Below, piece by piece: positions 9,103-17,445 of a stretch of DNA of 64,000 bases. The notes under the pieces are model-generated. The model was not told where the DNA came from, searched no databases, and worked only from the letters and a program-made list of their open reading frames with translations. The position numbers were made by a program, and so were the translations under genes. The DNA is from Streptomyces populi (GTDB lineage Bacteria; Actinomycetota; Actinomycetes; Streptomycetales; Streptomycetaceae). Location: NCBI RefSeq assembly GCF_002911015.1, contig NZ_KZ626853.1, positions 1-64,000 of the forward strand, given 5' to 3'. The stretch's first letter is position 1, and each line of letters opens with the position of its first letter.

Positions 9103-9859
9103 ACTCCGCCCCGTCGTTCATCCCCCAGGGGTGAAGGACCGGCGCAGCGGTGAGCACTGGGCGGGACGCCTGTACATGCGAGAGATCTCGCTGCGCTGCG
9201 ACCGCTACCTGGTGAACACCAGGATCACGCCCAACCAGCTCACGTACCTGATGACCCTCTGCGGCGTGCTCGCGGCCCCGGCCCTGCTGGTGCCGGGGAT
9301 CGCGGGCGCGGTGCTCGGTGTGGTGATGGTCCAGCTCTATCTGCTGCTCGACTGCGTCGACGGCGAGATAGCGCGCTGGAAGAAGCAGTACTCGCTCGGC
9401 GGGGTCTACCTCGACCGCGTCGGTGCCTACCTCACCGACGCGGCCGTCCTCGTCGGCCTCGGCCTGCGTGCCGCGGACCTGTGGGGCGGCGGGCGCGTCG
9501 ACTGGCTGTGGGCCTTCCTCGGCACGCTGGCCGCCCTCGGGGCGATCCTGGTCAAGGCGGAGACCGACCTCGTCGGCGTCGCCCGCCACCAGGGCGGGCT
9601 GCCGCCGGTGAAGGAGTCCGCGTCCGAGCCCCGTTCGTCGGGGGTGGCGCTGGCCCGCAGGGCCGCGGCGGCGCTCAAGTTCCACCGGCTGATCCTCGGC
9701 ATCGAGGCGTCCCTGCTGATCCTGCTCCTGGCCGTCGTGGACCAGATCAGGGGCGACCTGTTCTTCACCAGGCTCGGCACCGCCGTGCTCGCCGGCATCG
9801 CGCTCCTGCAGACCGTGCTGCACCTGGTGTCCATCCTCGCCTCGAGCAGGCTCAAATGA
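9080..9859 (+). CDS. CDP-alcohol phosphatidyltransferase family protein with altered motif
   Basis: A 259-aa polytopic membrane protein overlapping the upstream gene by 23 bases. The signature runs D91xxD94G95xxA98R99, eight residues, G108xxxD112, but the last motif aspartate is alanine (A116, in YLDRVGA). That position is the proposed catalytic base in characterised family members. A nearby aspartate, D120, might substitute. The protein may attach a phospho-alcohol to a carrier, or extend a chain begun by the larger paralogue at 5499. The overlap with the next gene is ATGA. Confidence 0.8.
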   Translation: MPRPSVAELRPVVHPPGVKDRRSGEHWAGRLYMREISLRCDRYLVNTRITPNQLTYLMTLCGVLAAPALLVPGIAGAVLGVVMVQLYLLLDCVDGEIARWKKQYSLGGVYLDRVGAYLTDAAVLVGLGLRAADLWGGGRVDWLWAFLGTLAALGAILVKAETDLVGVARHQGGLPPVKESASEPRSSGVALARRAAAALKFHRLILGIEASLLILLLAVVDQIRGDLFFTRLGTAVLAGIALLQTVLHLVSILASSRLK

Positions 9860-10740
9860 GTACGGCGACCAGGGTCGGCGCGGTGATCATCACCATGGGC
9901 AACCGCCCCGACGAGCTCAGGGCCCTGCTCGACTCCGTCGCCAAGCAGGACGGCGACCGCGTCGAGGTGGTCGTGGTCGGCAACGGGTCGCCCGTCCCGG
10001 ACGTCCCCGCGGGTGTCCGGACGGTCGAGCTGCCGGAGAACCTCGGCATCCCCGGCGGCCGCAACGTGGGCATCGAGGCCTTCGGCCCCGGCGGCACCGA
10101 CGTGGACGTCCTCCTCTTCCTGGACGACGACGGCCTGCTGGCCCACCACGACACGGCGGAGCTGTGCCGCCGGGCCTTCGCCGACGACCCCGAGCTCGGC
10201 ATCATCAGCTTCCGCATCGCCGACCCCGACACCGGTGAGACCCAGCGCCGCCACGTCCCGAGGCTGCGCGCCTCCGACCCGATGCGCTCCTCGCGGGTCA
10301 CCACGTTCCTCGGCGGCGCCAACGCGGTCCGCACGAAGGTCCTCGCCGAGGTCGGCGGGCTCCCGGACGCCTTCTTCTACGCCCATGAGGAGACCGACCT
10401 CGCCTGGCGGGCCCTCGACGCCGGCTGGATGATCGACTACCGCTCCGACATGGTGCTGTACCACCCGACGACCGCCCCCTCGCGGCACGCGGTGTACCAC
10501 CGGATGGTGGCCCGCAACCGCGTCTGGCTCGCCCGCCGGAACCTCCCCGCGCCGCTCGTCCCGGTCTACCTCGGCGTCTGGATGCTCCTGACGCTGCTGC
10601 GCCGCCCCTCGCGGGCCGCTCTGCGGGCCTGGTTCGGCGGATTCGGGGAAGGCTGGAGGAGTCCGTGCGGACCGAGGCGCCCCATGAGGTGGCGCACGGT
10701 GTGGCGGCTGACCCGACTGGGCCGGCCTCCGGTCATCTGA
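9856..10740 (+). CDS. Glycosyltransferase family 2 protein
   Basis: A 294-aa GT-A fold glycosyltransferase. It begins with VGAVIITMGNRPDELRALL, has the NLGIPGGRNVGI segment and the metal-binding LFLDDDG motif (about residues 88-94), then HEETDLAWRALDAG, typical of rhamnosyl/galactofuranosyl-type GT2 enzymes. It is cytosolic, possibly membrane-associated through hydrophobic stretches near the C-terminus. It overlaps the preceding phosphotransferase by 4 bases, suggesting that it decorates the same glycoconjugate before export by the ABC transporter encoded just downstream. Confidence 0.85.
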   Translation: MSTATRVGAVIITMGNRPDELRALLDSVAKQDGDRVEVVVVGNGSPVPDVPAGVRTVELPENLGIPGGRNVGIEAFGPGGTDVDVLLFLDDDGLLAHHDTAELCRRAFADDPELGIISFRIADPDTGETQRRHVPRLRASDPMRSSRVTTFLGGANAVRTKVLAEVGGLPDAFFYAHEETDLAWRALDAGWMIDYRSDMVLYHPTTAPSRHAVYHRMVARNRVWLARRNLPAPLVPVYLGVWMLLTLLRRPSRAALRAWFGGFGEGWRSPCGPRRPMRWRTVWRLTRLGRPPVI

Positions 10741-10835
10741 CAAGCTCGATCCTGAGAGCACCCGGACACAACCCGGTCCCGGCTCATGCCGGTGCCCGGC
10801 CGGCCGTGCGCCTCTCGAAGACGAAGGTTCCCCTT

Positions 10836-11762
10836 GTGAGTACGACGCATGACGGCGGCATCGCGGTGAGCGACCGACCTACGCCCGGCGACGGGCTGTC
10901 CGCGGCCGACCTGGCCGCCAAGTACGGCCTCGCGGTCAGCGGCGCCCGGCCCGGACTGATCCAGTACGTCCGTCAGCTCTGGGGCCGGCGGCACTTCATC
11001 CTCGCGTTCTCGCAGGCGAAGCTCACCGCCCAGTACAGCCAGGCCAAGCTGGGCCAGCTCTGGCAGGTGGTGACGCCGCTGCTCAACGCGGCCGTCTACT
11101 ACCTGATCTTCGGGCTGATCCTGCAGGCCAACAAGGGTTTGTCGCACGACGTGTACATCCCCTTCCTGGTGACCGGCGTCTTCGTGTTCACCTTCACGCA
11201 GAGCTCGGTCATGGCGGGTGTGCGGGCGATCTCGGGCAACCTGGGACTGGTGCGCGCGCTGCACTTCCCGCGCGCCTCGCTGCCGGTCTCGTTCGCGCTC
11301 CAGCAGCTCCAGCAACTGCTCTTCTCGATGATCGTGCTGTTCGTCGTGGCGATCGGCTTCGGCAGCTATCCGGGCCTGTCCTGGCTGCTGATCGTCCCGG
11401 TGCTGTTCCTCCAGTTCCTGTTCAACACCGGCCTGGCGCTGATCGTGGCGCGGATGGGCGCCAAGACGCCCGACCTCGCCCAGCTGATGCCGTTCATCAT
11501 GCGCACCTGGATGTACGCCTCCGGTGTCATGTTCTCCATCAGCACCATGCTCGCCGGCCGCCCCGAGTGGATCGCCCGGGTGCTCCAGGCGAACCCGGCC
11601 GCCGTCTACATGGACCTGATGCGCTTCGCGCTCATCGACGGCTACGGCGCCTCCAACCTGCCCCCGCACGTGTGGGCCATCGCCGTCTTCTGGGCCGTGG
11701 CCACGGCCCTGGGCGGTTTCGTCTACTTCTGGAAGGCTGAGGAGAGGTACGGCCGTGGCTGA
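10836..11762 (+). CDS. ABC-2 type polysaccharide/teichoic-acid export permease (TagG-like)
   Basis: A 308-aa permease with six predicted membrane segments, the GQLWQVVTPLLNAAVYYLIF start typical of TagG/Wzm permeases, and a PxWMYASGVMFS segment. It would flip a lipid-linked polymer or glycoconjugate outward together with the ATPase whose gene overlaps it by 8 bases. GTG 10836 is chosen for its AAGG ribosome site; a longer frame opens at 10665 inside the glycosyltransferase gene but has no family-like residues. Confidence 0.86.
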   Translation: MSTTHDGGIAVSDRPTPGDGLSAADLAAKYGLAVSGARPGLIQYVRQLWGRRHFILAFSQAKLTAQYSQAKLGQLWQVVTPLLNAAVYYLIFGLILQANKGLSHDVYIPFLVTGVFVFTFTQSSVMAGVRAISGNLGLVRALHFPRASLPVSFALQQLQQLLFSMIVLFVVAIGFGSYPGLSWLLIVPVLFLQFLFNTGLALIVARMGAKTPDLAQLMPFIMRTWMYASGVMFSISTMLAGRPEWIARVLQANPAAVYMDLMRFALIDGYGASNLPPHVWAIAVFWAVATALGGFVYFWKAEERYGRG

Positions 11763-12534
11763 GCTCGACAAGGGGTCGCGGATCCCGACCGTCATCGCGG
11801 ACGAACTGCACATCGTCTACCGCGTGAACGGCGCCAAGACCGGCAAGGGCAGCGCCACCGCCGCCCTCAGCCGCATCCTCAAGCGCGGCGAGGAACGCGG
11901 TGTGCGCAAGGTGCACGCCGTCAGGGGTGTCTCCTTCACCGCCTACCGCGGCGAGGCCATCGGTCTGATCGGTTCGAACGGCTCCGGCAAGTCCACGCTC
12001 CTGAGGGCCATCGCCGGTCTGCTCCCCGCCGAGAAGGGCAAGGTCTACACCGACGGCCAGCCCTCGCTGCTCGGCGTGAACGCGGCCCTGATGAACGACC
12101 TCACCGGCGAGCGGAACGTCATCCTGGGCGGCCTCGCGATGGGCATGTCCCGCGAGCAGATCAAGGAGCGCTACCAGGAGATCGTCGACTTCTCGGGCAT
12201 CAACGAGAAGGGCGACTTCATCACCCTGCCGATGCGGACCTACTCCTCCGGCATGGCGGCCCGGCTGCGCTTCTCCATCGCGGCGGCCAAGGACCACGAC
12301 GTCCTCATGATCGACGAGGCCCTCGCCACCGGCGACCGCTCCTTCCAGAAGCGGTCCGAGGCGCGCATCCGCGAGCTGCGCAAGAGCGCGGGCACGGTGT
12401 TCCTGGTCAGCCACAACAACAAGTCGATCCGTGACACCTGCGACCGCGTGCTGTGGCTGGAGCGCGGCGAACTGCGCATGGACGGCCAGACCGAGGACGT
12501 CCTCAAGGAATACGAGAAGTTCACGGGCAAGTAG
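11755..12534 (+). CDS. ABC transporter ATPase for polysaccharide/teichoic-acid export (TagH-like)
   Basis: A 259-aa ATPase with Walker A GSNGSGKST (about 73-81), the TYSSGMAARL signature where most ABC proteins have LSGGQ, and Walker B VLMIDEAL. The YSSGM signature is typical of TagH/Wzt-like exporters. It lacks a C-terminal substrate-binding domain, so substrate choice probably lies with the permease. It has an AGGAGAGG ribosome site in the end of the permease gene, and ends the operon; a strong terminator follows. Confidence 0.88.
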   Translation: MAELDKGSRIPTVIADELHIVYRVNGAKTGKGSATAALSRILKRGEERGVRKVHAVRGVSFTAYRGEAIGLIGSNGSGKSTLLRAIAGLLPAEKGKVYTDGQPSLLGVNAALMNDLTGERNVILGGLAMGMSREQIKERYQEIVDFSGINEKGDFITLPMRTYSSGMAARLRFSIAAAKDHDVLMIDEALATGDRSFQKRSEARIRELRKSAGTVFLVSHNNKSIRDTCDRVLWLERGELRMDGQTEDVLKEYEKFTGK

Positions 12535-12545
12535 CCCGATCCGCC

Positions 12546-12579
12546 CAGGGCCCCGCCGGAACTCTCCGGCGGGGCCCTG
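12546..12579 (+). terminator. Intrinsic terminator of the phosphopolyol operon
   Basis: A perfect 15-bp inverted repeat, CAGGGCCCCGCCGGA at 12546-12560 and its complement at 12565-12579, with an ACTC loop, 11 bases after the TagH-like stop codon. It isolates the operon from the hopanoid operon downstream. Confidence 0.88.
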
Positions 12580-12830
12580 CGTCTGCAAAGGAAACGCCAA
12601 CTCCCGTTGGCATGAGGAATCTTGACGCCAATCGGTGTGTTGTTGTGATGTGCAGGACACCCCGGCGGAGTGTGCCGCGTTGTACAACGTAAGCTGTACC
12701 GGTGCCGAATCGCGTCAAGTAGGGCGATAATACGCGACACCCGGCACCGTCACGCCGAGCGGATCTATGGGCGGCGTGTCCGAAATGGGCAGGGTTGGGT
12801 CGGCAGTGTAGAACGGGAGATGTGACGGCA
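12580..12830 (+). promoter_or_regulatory. Promoter region of the hopanoid operon
   Basis: About 250 bases with lower GC than either neighbour. TTGACG at 12623-12628 and a GATAAT at 12726-12731 are possible hexamers of separate promoters, and GTTGTACAAC near 12680 is a small palindrome. No consensus -35/-10 pair with ideal spacing was found. No open frame with coding character is seen. Confidence 0.4.
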
Positions 12831-12896
12831 ATGGCTACGGTGACTCTCCAGCTCCGCGATGCGTGCGCCGTCCTCGCGGCGGGCGGCGAGCGGTGA
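12831..12896 (+). CDS. Possible 21-aa leader ORF coupled to hpnC
   Basis: ATG 12831 opens a 21-codon frame, MATVTLQLRDACAVLAAGGE and one more residue, ending in a TGA that overlaps the GTG start of hpnC (GTGA). A GGGAGA ribosome-site-like sequence lies 10 bases upstream of the ATG, whereas hpnC itself has only a weak site. This arrangement would couple hpnC translation to a leader peptide. Whether the peptide is conserved or merely a translation entry device cannot be told from one sequence. Confidence 0.4.
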   Translation: MATVTLQLRDACAVLAAGGER

Positions 12897-13795
12897 CCCA
12901 AGCCGGGACGGCCCGCACCGGCGATCCGGAGCGCGGCACCCTCGACAAGGCCGCGGACGAGAACTTCCCCGTGGCCCCCTTCTTCCTGCCCAGGGCCTGG
13001 CGCGACGACCTCATGGCCGTGTACGGCTTCGCCCGTCTCGTGGACGACATCGGTGACGGCGATCTCGCCCCCGGCGGCGCCGACGCCCGTCTCCTCGGCG
13101 TGCCGTCCGCGGACGCCGACGACCGTCTGCTCCTGCTCGACGCCCTCGAAGCCGATCTTCACCGCGTGTTCGACTCGACCCCGCGCCACCCCCTGATGCG
13201 CCGGCTCCAGCCCACGGTCCGCCGCGCGGGCCTGACCCCCGAGCCCTTCCTCGGCCTGATCGCGGCCAACCGTCAGGACCAGCTCGTCAAGCGGTACGAG
13301 ACCTGGGACGACCTGCTCGCCTACTGCGAACTGTCCGCGAACCCCGTCGGCCGCCTGGTCCTCTCCGTCACCGGGACGTCCACGCCCGAGCGGGTCCGCC
13401 GCTCCGACGCGGTGTGCACGGCGCTGCAGATCGTCGAGCACCTCCAGGACGTGGCCGAGGACCTCGGCCGTGACCGCGTCTACCTGCCCGCGGAGGACAT
13501 GAAACGCTTCCATGTCGTCGAAGCGGATCTCGCCGTTCCCACGGCGGGCGCATCGGTGCGAGCGCTGGTTGCATACGAAGCAGAACGCGCCTCGAACCTC
13601 CTGAATGAAGGCACCCCCCTCGTGGGTAGCGTCCACGGCAGGCTGAAACTGCTGCTCGCGGGGTTCGTCGCGGGGGGGAAGGCGGCGGTCCGCGCGATCG
13701 CCGCCGCCGAATACGACGTACTTCCCGGCCCGCCCAAGCCCGGCAAGCTCCAGCTGCTGCGCGAGGTGGGAGTGACTCTGCGAGGAGAGGGGTGA
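12893..13795 (+). CDS. hpnC: Squalene synthase HpnC (presqualene/hydroxysqualene route)
   Basis: A 300-aa trans-isoprenyl-diphosphate synthase of the squalene/phytoene synthase family. The first aspartate-rich motif is LVDDIGD (about 50-55), the second HLQDVAEDLGRDRVYLP. In the HpnCDE route HpnD makes presqualene diphosphate, HpnC converts it to hydroxysqualene, and HpnE reduces that to squalene. Assignment rests on the C-D-E gene order and the shc gene in the same operon, which argue against a carotenoid phytoene synthase. GTG 12893 overlaps the possible leader ORF and the stop overlaps hpnD (GTGA). Confidence 0.9.
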   Translation: MTQAGTARTGDPERGTLDKAADENFPVAPFFLPRAWRDDLMAVYGFARLVDDIGDGDLAPGGADARLLGVPSADADDRLLLLDALEADLHRVFDSTPRHPLMRRLQPTVRRAGLTPEPFLGLIAANRQDQLVKRYETWDDLLAYCELSANPVGRLVLSVTGTSTPERVRRSDAVCTALQIVEHLQDVAEDLGRDRVYLPAEDMKRFHVVEADLAVPTAGASVRALVAYEAERASNLLNEGTPLVGSVHGRLKLLLAGFVAGGKAAVRAIAAAEYDVLPGPPKPGKLQLLREVGVTLRGEG

Positions 13796-14742
13796 TCCGG
13801 ACCGTGGAGTCGGAACAGCACGTGTCCGCACCGGTACTCGCCGCGTACAGCTACTGCGAGGCGGTGACCGGTCAGCAGGCCCGTAATTTCGCGTACGGCA
13901 TCAGGCTCCTGCCGACGTCCAAGCGTCGTGCGATGTCGGCGCTCTACGCGTTCTCCCGGCGTGTCGACGACATCGGCGACGGCACGCTGGCACCGGACGT
14001 GAAGGCGGTGCGCCTGGAGGAGACCCGGGCGCTGCTCGCCCGTGTCCGCGCGGGCGACGTCGCCGAGGACGACACCGATCCGGTCGCGGTCGCCCTCGGC
14101 CACACCGCCGAGTACTTCCCGGTACCCCTCGGGGGCCTGGACGAGCTCATCGACGGCGTGCTGATGGACGTGCGCGGCGAGACCTACGAGACCTGGGACG
14201 ACCTGAAGGTCTACTGCCGGTGCGTGGCCGGGGCGATCGGACGGCTCTCGCTCGGGGTGTTCGGCACCGAGCCGGGGGCGCGGGGTGCCGAACGCGCGCC
14301 GGAGTACGCCGACACGCTCGGGCTCGCGCTCCAGCTCACCAACATCCTGCGGGACGTCCGGGAGGACGCCGAGGGCGGGCGTACCTACCTGCCCGCCGAC
14401 GACCTGGCCAAGTTCGGCTGCTCGGCCGGGTTCGACGGGCCGACCCCGCCGCAGGGCTCCGACTTCGCGGGCCTCGTGCACTTCGAGGTGCGGCGGGCAC
14501 GCGCCCTGTTCGCGGAAGGTTACCGGCTGCTGCCCATGCTGGACCGGCGCAGCGGCGCCTGTGTCGCGGCCATGGCGGGCATCTACCGGCGTCTGCTCGA
14601 CCGCATCGAGCGCGAGCCGGAGGCCGTGCTGCGCGGCCGGGTGTCCCTGCCGGGACACGAGAAGGCGTACGTCGCCGTGCGCGGCCTCTCCGGTCTCGAC
14701 GCCCGGCACGTCTCCCGCCGCACGGTCCGGAGGCGTGTCTGA
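13792..14742 (+). CDS. hpnD: Presqualene diphosphate synthase HpnD
   Basis: A 316-aa paralogue of HpnC that condenses two farnesyl diphosphates into presqualene diphosphate. Motifs are YAFSRRVDDIGD (D59-D63) and NILRDVREDAEGGRTYLP, both with the Mg-binding aspartates intact. Start GTG 13792 overlaps the hpnC stop and carries a GAGGAGAGG ribosome site. The stop overlaps the ATG of the next small gene (TGATG), so translation should continue without a break. Confidence 0.9.
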   Translation: MIRTVESEQHVSAPVLAAYSYCEAVTGQQARNFAYGIRLLPTSKRRAMSALYAFSRRVDDIGDGTLAPDVKAVRLEETRALLARVRAGDVAEDDTDPVAVALGHTAEYFPVPLGGLDELIDGVLMDVRGETYETWDDLKVYCRCVAGAIGRLSLGVFGTEPGARGAERAPEYADTLGLALQLTNILRDVREDAEGGRTYLPADDLAKFGCSAGFDGPTPPQGSDFAGLVHFEVRRARALFAEGYRLLPMLDRRSGACVAAMAGIYRRLLDRIEREPEAVLRGRVSLPGHEKAYVAVRGLSGLDARHVSRRTVRRRV

Positions 14743-14879
14743 TGGACGAGAGGGGCCGAGGCGGCGCGGTCGGCGAGAAGCGGCAGGCAACCCTCCGGAG
14801 CCGAGGGGCGTCCCTGACTTCGACGGCCTGCCGTGAATCGTTCAACCATCACGGCACGGCCGCAGGGGAGGGTGCGTGA
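14742..14879 (+). CDS. Small 45-aa protein between hpnD and hpnE (DUF6380-like)
   Basis: ATG 14742 overlaps the hpnD stop and the TGA at 14877-14879 overlaps the hpnE start, so this frame is coupled on both sides. The 45-residue product begins MDERGRGGAVGEKRQATL, is basic and polar, and has no membrane segment or signal peptide. The pattern resembles small Streptomyces proteins I remember as DUF6380; that label is from memory. Its function is unknown. It could be a regulatory or scaffold peptide of the hopanoid enzymes, or only a bridge for translational coupling. Confidence 0.6.
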   Translation: MDERGRGGAVGEKRQATLRSRGASLTSTACRESFNHHGTAAGEGA

Positions 14880-16285
14880 TGAGCGAGGCCGAGTCCACGG
14901 GCGACTCCGGCCGGGCCACCGCCGTGGTGATCGGCGGCGGGCTCGCCGGGATCACCGCCGCGCTCGCGCTGGCCGACGCCGGGATCCGGGTGACGCTGCT
15001 GGAGGGCCGGCCGCGCCTCGGCGGTCTGGCGTTCTCCTTCCGGCGCGGCGAACTCACCGTGGACAACGGACAGCACGTCTTCCTGCGCTGCTGCACCGCC
15101 TACCGCTGGCTCCTCGCCCGCCTCGACGCGACCGCGCTCGCGCCCCTGCAGGATCGTCTCGACGTGCCCGTTCTCGATCTGGAGGCATCGCCGGGACGAC
15201 GGCTGGGCAGGATCGGCCGCAGCGCGCTGCCCGTTCCGCTGCACCTCGCGCGCAGCCTCGCCACGTACCAGCACCTCTCGCTCGCCGAGCGCGCCAAGGT
15301 CGGCCGTGCCGCGCTCGCGCTCAAGGGCCTGGACCTCACCGATCCGGCACTCGACGCGCAGAACTTCGGCGACTGGCTCGCCGGGCACGGTCAGTCACGA
15401 CGTGCCGTCGAAGCACTGTGGGACCTCGTGGGGGTCGCCACCCTCAACGCGGTGGCCCAGGACTCCTCGCTCGGGCTCGCCGCGATGGTGTTCAAGACGG
15501 GTCTGCTGTCCGACCCGGGCGCGGCCGACATCGGCTGGGCGCGCGTCCCGCTGGGCGAACTGCATGACACCCTGGCCCGCAAGGCGCTCGACTCCGCGGG
15601 CGTACGTACCGAGATCCGTACACGCGTCACCTCCGTCTCCCCTTACGAGAACGGCCGTTGGAGCGTTCAGGTTCCCGGCGAGCGCATCGAGGCCGACACC
15701 GTCGTGCTCGCCGTGCCCCAGCGCGAGGCGCACGACCTGCTGCCCCAGGGAGCCCTCGACGCCCCCGGGCGGCTCCTGGACATCGGCACCGCGCCGATCC
15801 TCAACATCCACGTCGTCTACGACCGCACGGTCATGACCGCGCCCTTCTTCGCGGCCCTCGGCTCCCCGGTGCAGTGGGTCTTCGACCGCACCGAGGCCTC
15901 GGGGCTGCGGGAGGGGCAGTACCTGGCGCTGTCGCAGTCGGCCGCGCAGAACGAGATCGACGAGCCCGTCGCCGTGCTCCGGGAGCGGTACCTGCCGGAG
16001 CTGGAACGGCTTCTGCCCGGTGCGCGCGGCGCCGGGGTGAAGGACTTCTTCGTGACCCGGGAGCGCACCGCGACGTTCGCCCCCGCCCCGGGCGTCGGGC
16101 GGCTGCGGCCCGGCGCCCGTACCAAGGCCCCCGGCCTGTACCTGGCCGGAGCGTGGACCGCCACAGGGTGGCCCGCGACCATGGAGAGTGCGGTTCGCAG
16201 TGGAGTCGGTGCGGCTGACGCCGCGCTGGACGCCCTGGGCCGGCCCCGCGACCACCTCCTCGGACTCTTCGAGGAGGCGGCATGA
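14879..16285 (+). CDS. hpnE: Hydroxysqualene dehydroxylase HpnE
   Basis: A 468-aa FAD-dependent oxidoreductase related to phytoene desaturases, converting hydroxysqualene to squalene. The dinucleotide motif VVIGGGLAGITAALALADAG lies near residues 15-34 and the C-terminal FAD motif reads GLYLAGAWTATGWPATMESAVRSG in the genome (shortened here: LAGAWTATGWPATMESA). Streptomyces genomes often label this gene phytoene dehydrogenase; the operon context supports HpnE. ATG 14879 has a GGGGAGGG ribosome site; GTG 14876 is an alternative. Its stop overlaps the following gene by ATGA. Confidence 0.9.
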   Translation: MSEAESTGDSGRATAVVIGGGLAGITAALALADAGIRVTLLEGRPRLGGLAFSFRRGELTVDNGQHVFLRCCTAYRWLLARLDATALAPLQDRLDVPVLDLEASPGRRLGRIGRSALPVPLHLARSLATYQHLSLAERAKVGRAALALKGLDLTDPALDAQNFGDWLAGHGQSRRAVEALWDLVGVATLNAVAQDSSLGLAAMVFKTGLLSDPGAADIGWARVPLGELHDTLARKALDSAGVRTEIRTRVTSVSPYENGRWSVQVPGERIEADTVVLAVPQREAHDLLPQGALDAPGRLLDIGTAPILNIHVVYDRTVMTAPFFAALGSPVQWVFDRTEASGLREGQYLALSQSAAQNEIDEPVAVLRERYLPELERLLPGARGAGVKDFFVTRERTATFAPAPGVGRLRPGARTKAPGLYLAGAWTATGWPATMESAVRSGVGAADAALDALGRPRDHLLGLFEEAA

Positions 16286-17412
16286 CGCTCGACCGGAGCA
16301 TGGCAGGCCCCCGCACCCCCGGTATTGCAACAAGAGGAGAGATTGTGCCCACTGTGCCCCCGGCCGAAGCGGCTGCCGACGCGGTGGACGTGACCGCGCT
16401 CCTGGAGCGCGGCCGGACCCTGGCCACCCCGGTGCTCAAGGCGGCCGTCGACCGCCTGGCGCCGCCCATGGACACCGTCGCCGCCTACCACTTCGGCTGG
16501 ATCGACGCCCAGGGCAACCCCGCGGACGGCGACGGCGGCAAGGCGGTGCGTCCCGCGCTCGCCGTGCTCTCCGCGCAGGCCGCCGGCGCCGCCCCCGAGG
16601 TGGGCGTCCCCGGCGCCGTCGCCGTCGAACTGGTGCACAACTTCTCGCTGCTGCACGACGACCTGATGGACGGCGACGAACAGCGCCGTCACCGTGACAC
16701 CGTCTGGAAGGTGCACGGCCCCGCCCAGGCGATCCTGGTCGGCGACGCCCTGTTCGCGCTGGCCAACGAGGTCCTCCTGGAACTCGGCACCGTCGAGGCC
16801 GGCCGGGCCGCCCGCCGTCTGACCACCGCCACCCGGGCCCTCATCGACGGCCAGGCCCAGGACATCTCCTACGAGCACCGCGACCGCGTCAGCGTCGAGG
16901 AGTGCCTGGAGATGGAGGGCAACAAGACCGGCGCCCTGCTCGCCTGCGCCTGCTCCATCGGCGCGGTCCTCGGCGGTGCCGACGACCTCACCGCCGACAC
17001 CCTGGAGCGCTACGGCTACCACCTCGGCCTCGCCTTCCAGGCCATCGACGACCTCCTCGGCATCTGGGGCGACCCGGAGGCCACCGGGAAGCAGACCTGG
17101 AGCGATCTGCGCCAGCGCAAGAAGTCCCTGCCGGTCGTGGCCGCGCTCGCCGCGGGCGGCCCCGCCTCCGAGCGCCTCGGCGACCTGCTCGCCGAGGACG
17201 CCAAGGCCAGTGACTTCGAGAACTTCTCCGAGGAGGAGTTCGCGGCGCGCGCCGCGCTCATCGAGGAGGCGGGCGGCCGCGAGTGGACCGCGCAGGAGGC
17301 GCGCCGCCAGCACGCGATCGCCCTCGAGGCCCTGGACGCCGTGCCGATGCCCGAGCAGGTGCGCGCCCAGCTCGTGGCGCTCGCCGACTTCGTCGTCGTG
17401 CGGAAGAGATGA
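16282..17412 (+). CDS. Polyprenyl (probably farnesyl) diphosphate synthase
   Basis: A 376-aa trans-prenyltransferase supplying the allylic substrate for HpnD, most likely farnesyl diphosphate. The first aspartate-rich motif is LLHDDLMDGDEQRR. The second is AIDDLLGIWGDPEATGK, with glycine at the fifth position rather than the usual aspartate. ATG 16282 overlaps hpnE and has a perfect AGGAGG site. An in-frame GTG at 16345 also has a strong AGGAGAG site, giving 355 aa, so two initiation sites are possible. Chain length cannot be fixed by reading. Confidence 0.85.
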   Translation: MTLDRSMAGPRTPGIATRGEIVPTVPPAEAAADAVDVTALLERGRTLATPVLKAAVDRLAPPMDTVAAYHFGWIDAQGNPADGDGGKAVRPALAVLSAQAAGAAPEVGVPGAVAVELVHNFSLLHDDLMDGDEQRRHRDTVWKVHGPAQAILVGDALFALANEVLLELGTVEAGRAARRLTTATRALIDGQAQDISYEHRDRVSVEECLEMEGNKTGALLACACSIGAVLGGADDLTADTLERYGYHLGLAFQAIDDLLGIWGDPEATGKQTWSDLRQRKKSLPVVAALAAGGPASERLGDLLAEDAKASDFENFSEEEFAARAALIEEAGGREWTAQEARRQHAIALEALDAVPMPEQVRAQLVALADFVVVRKR

Positions 17413-17445
17413 TCGTTATCGGTCGAATAAACCTCGCGTAGTCGC

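Noticed and set aside
12893..16285. Carotenoid genes (phytoene synthases and phytoene desaturase)
   Set aside because: Gene order hpnC-hpnD-hpnE followed by shc, hpnG, hpnH and hpnO fits hopanoid synthesis, and no lycopene cyclase or other carotenoid gene is present.
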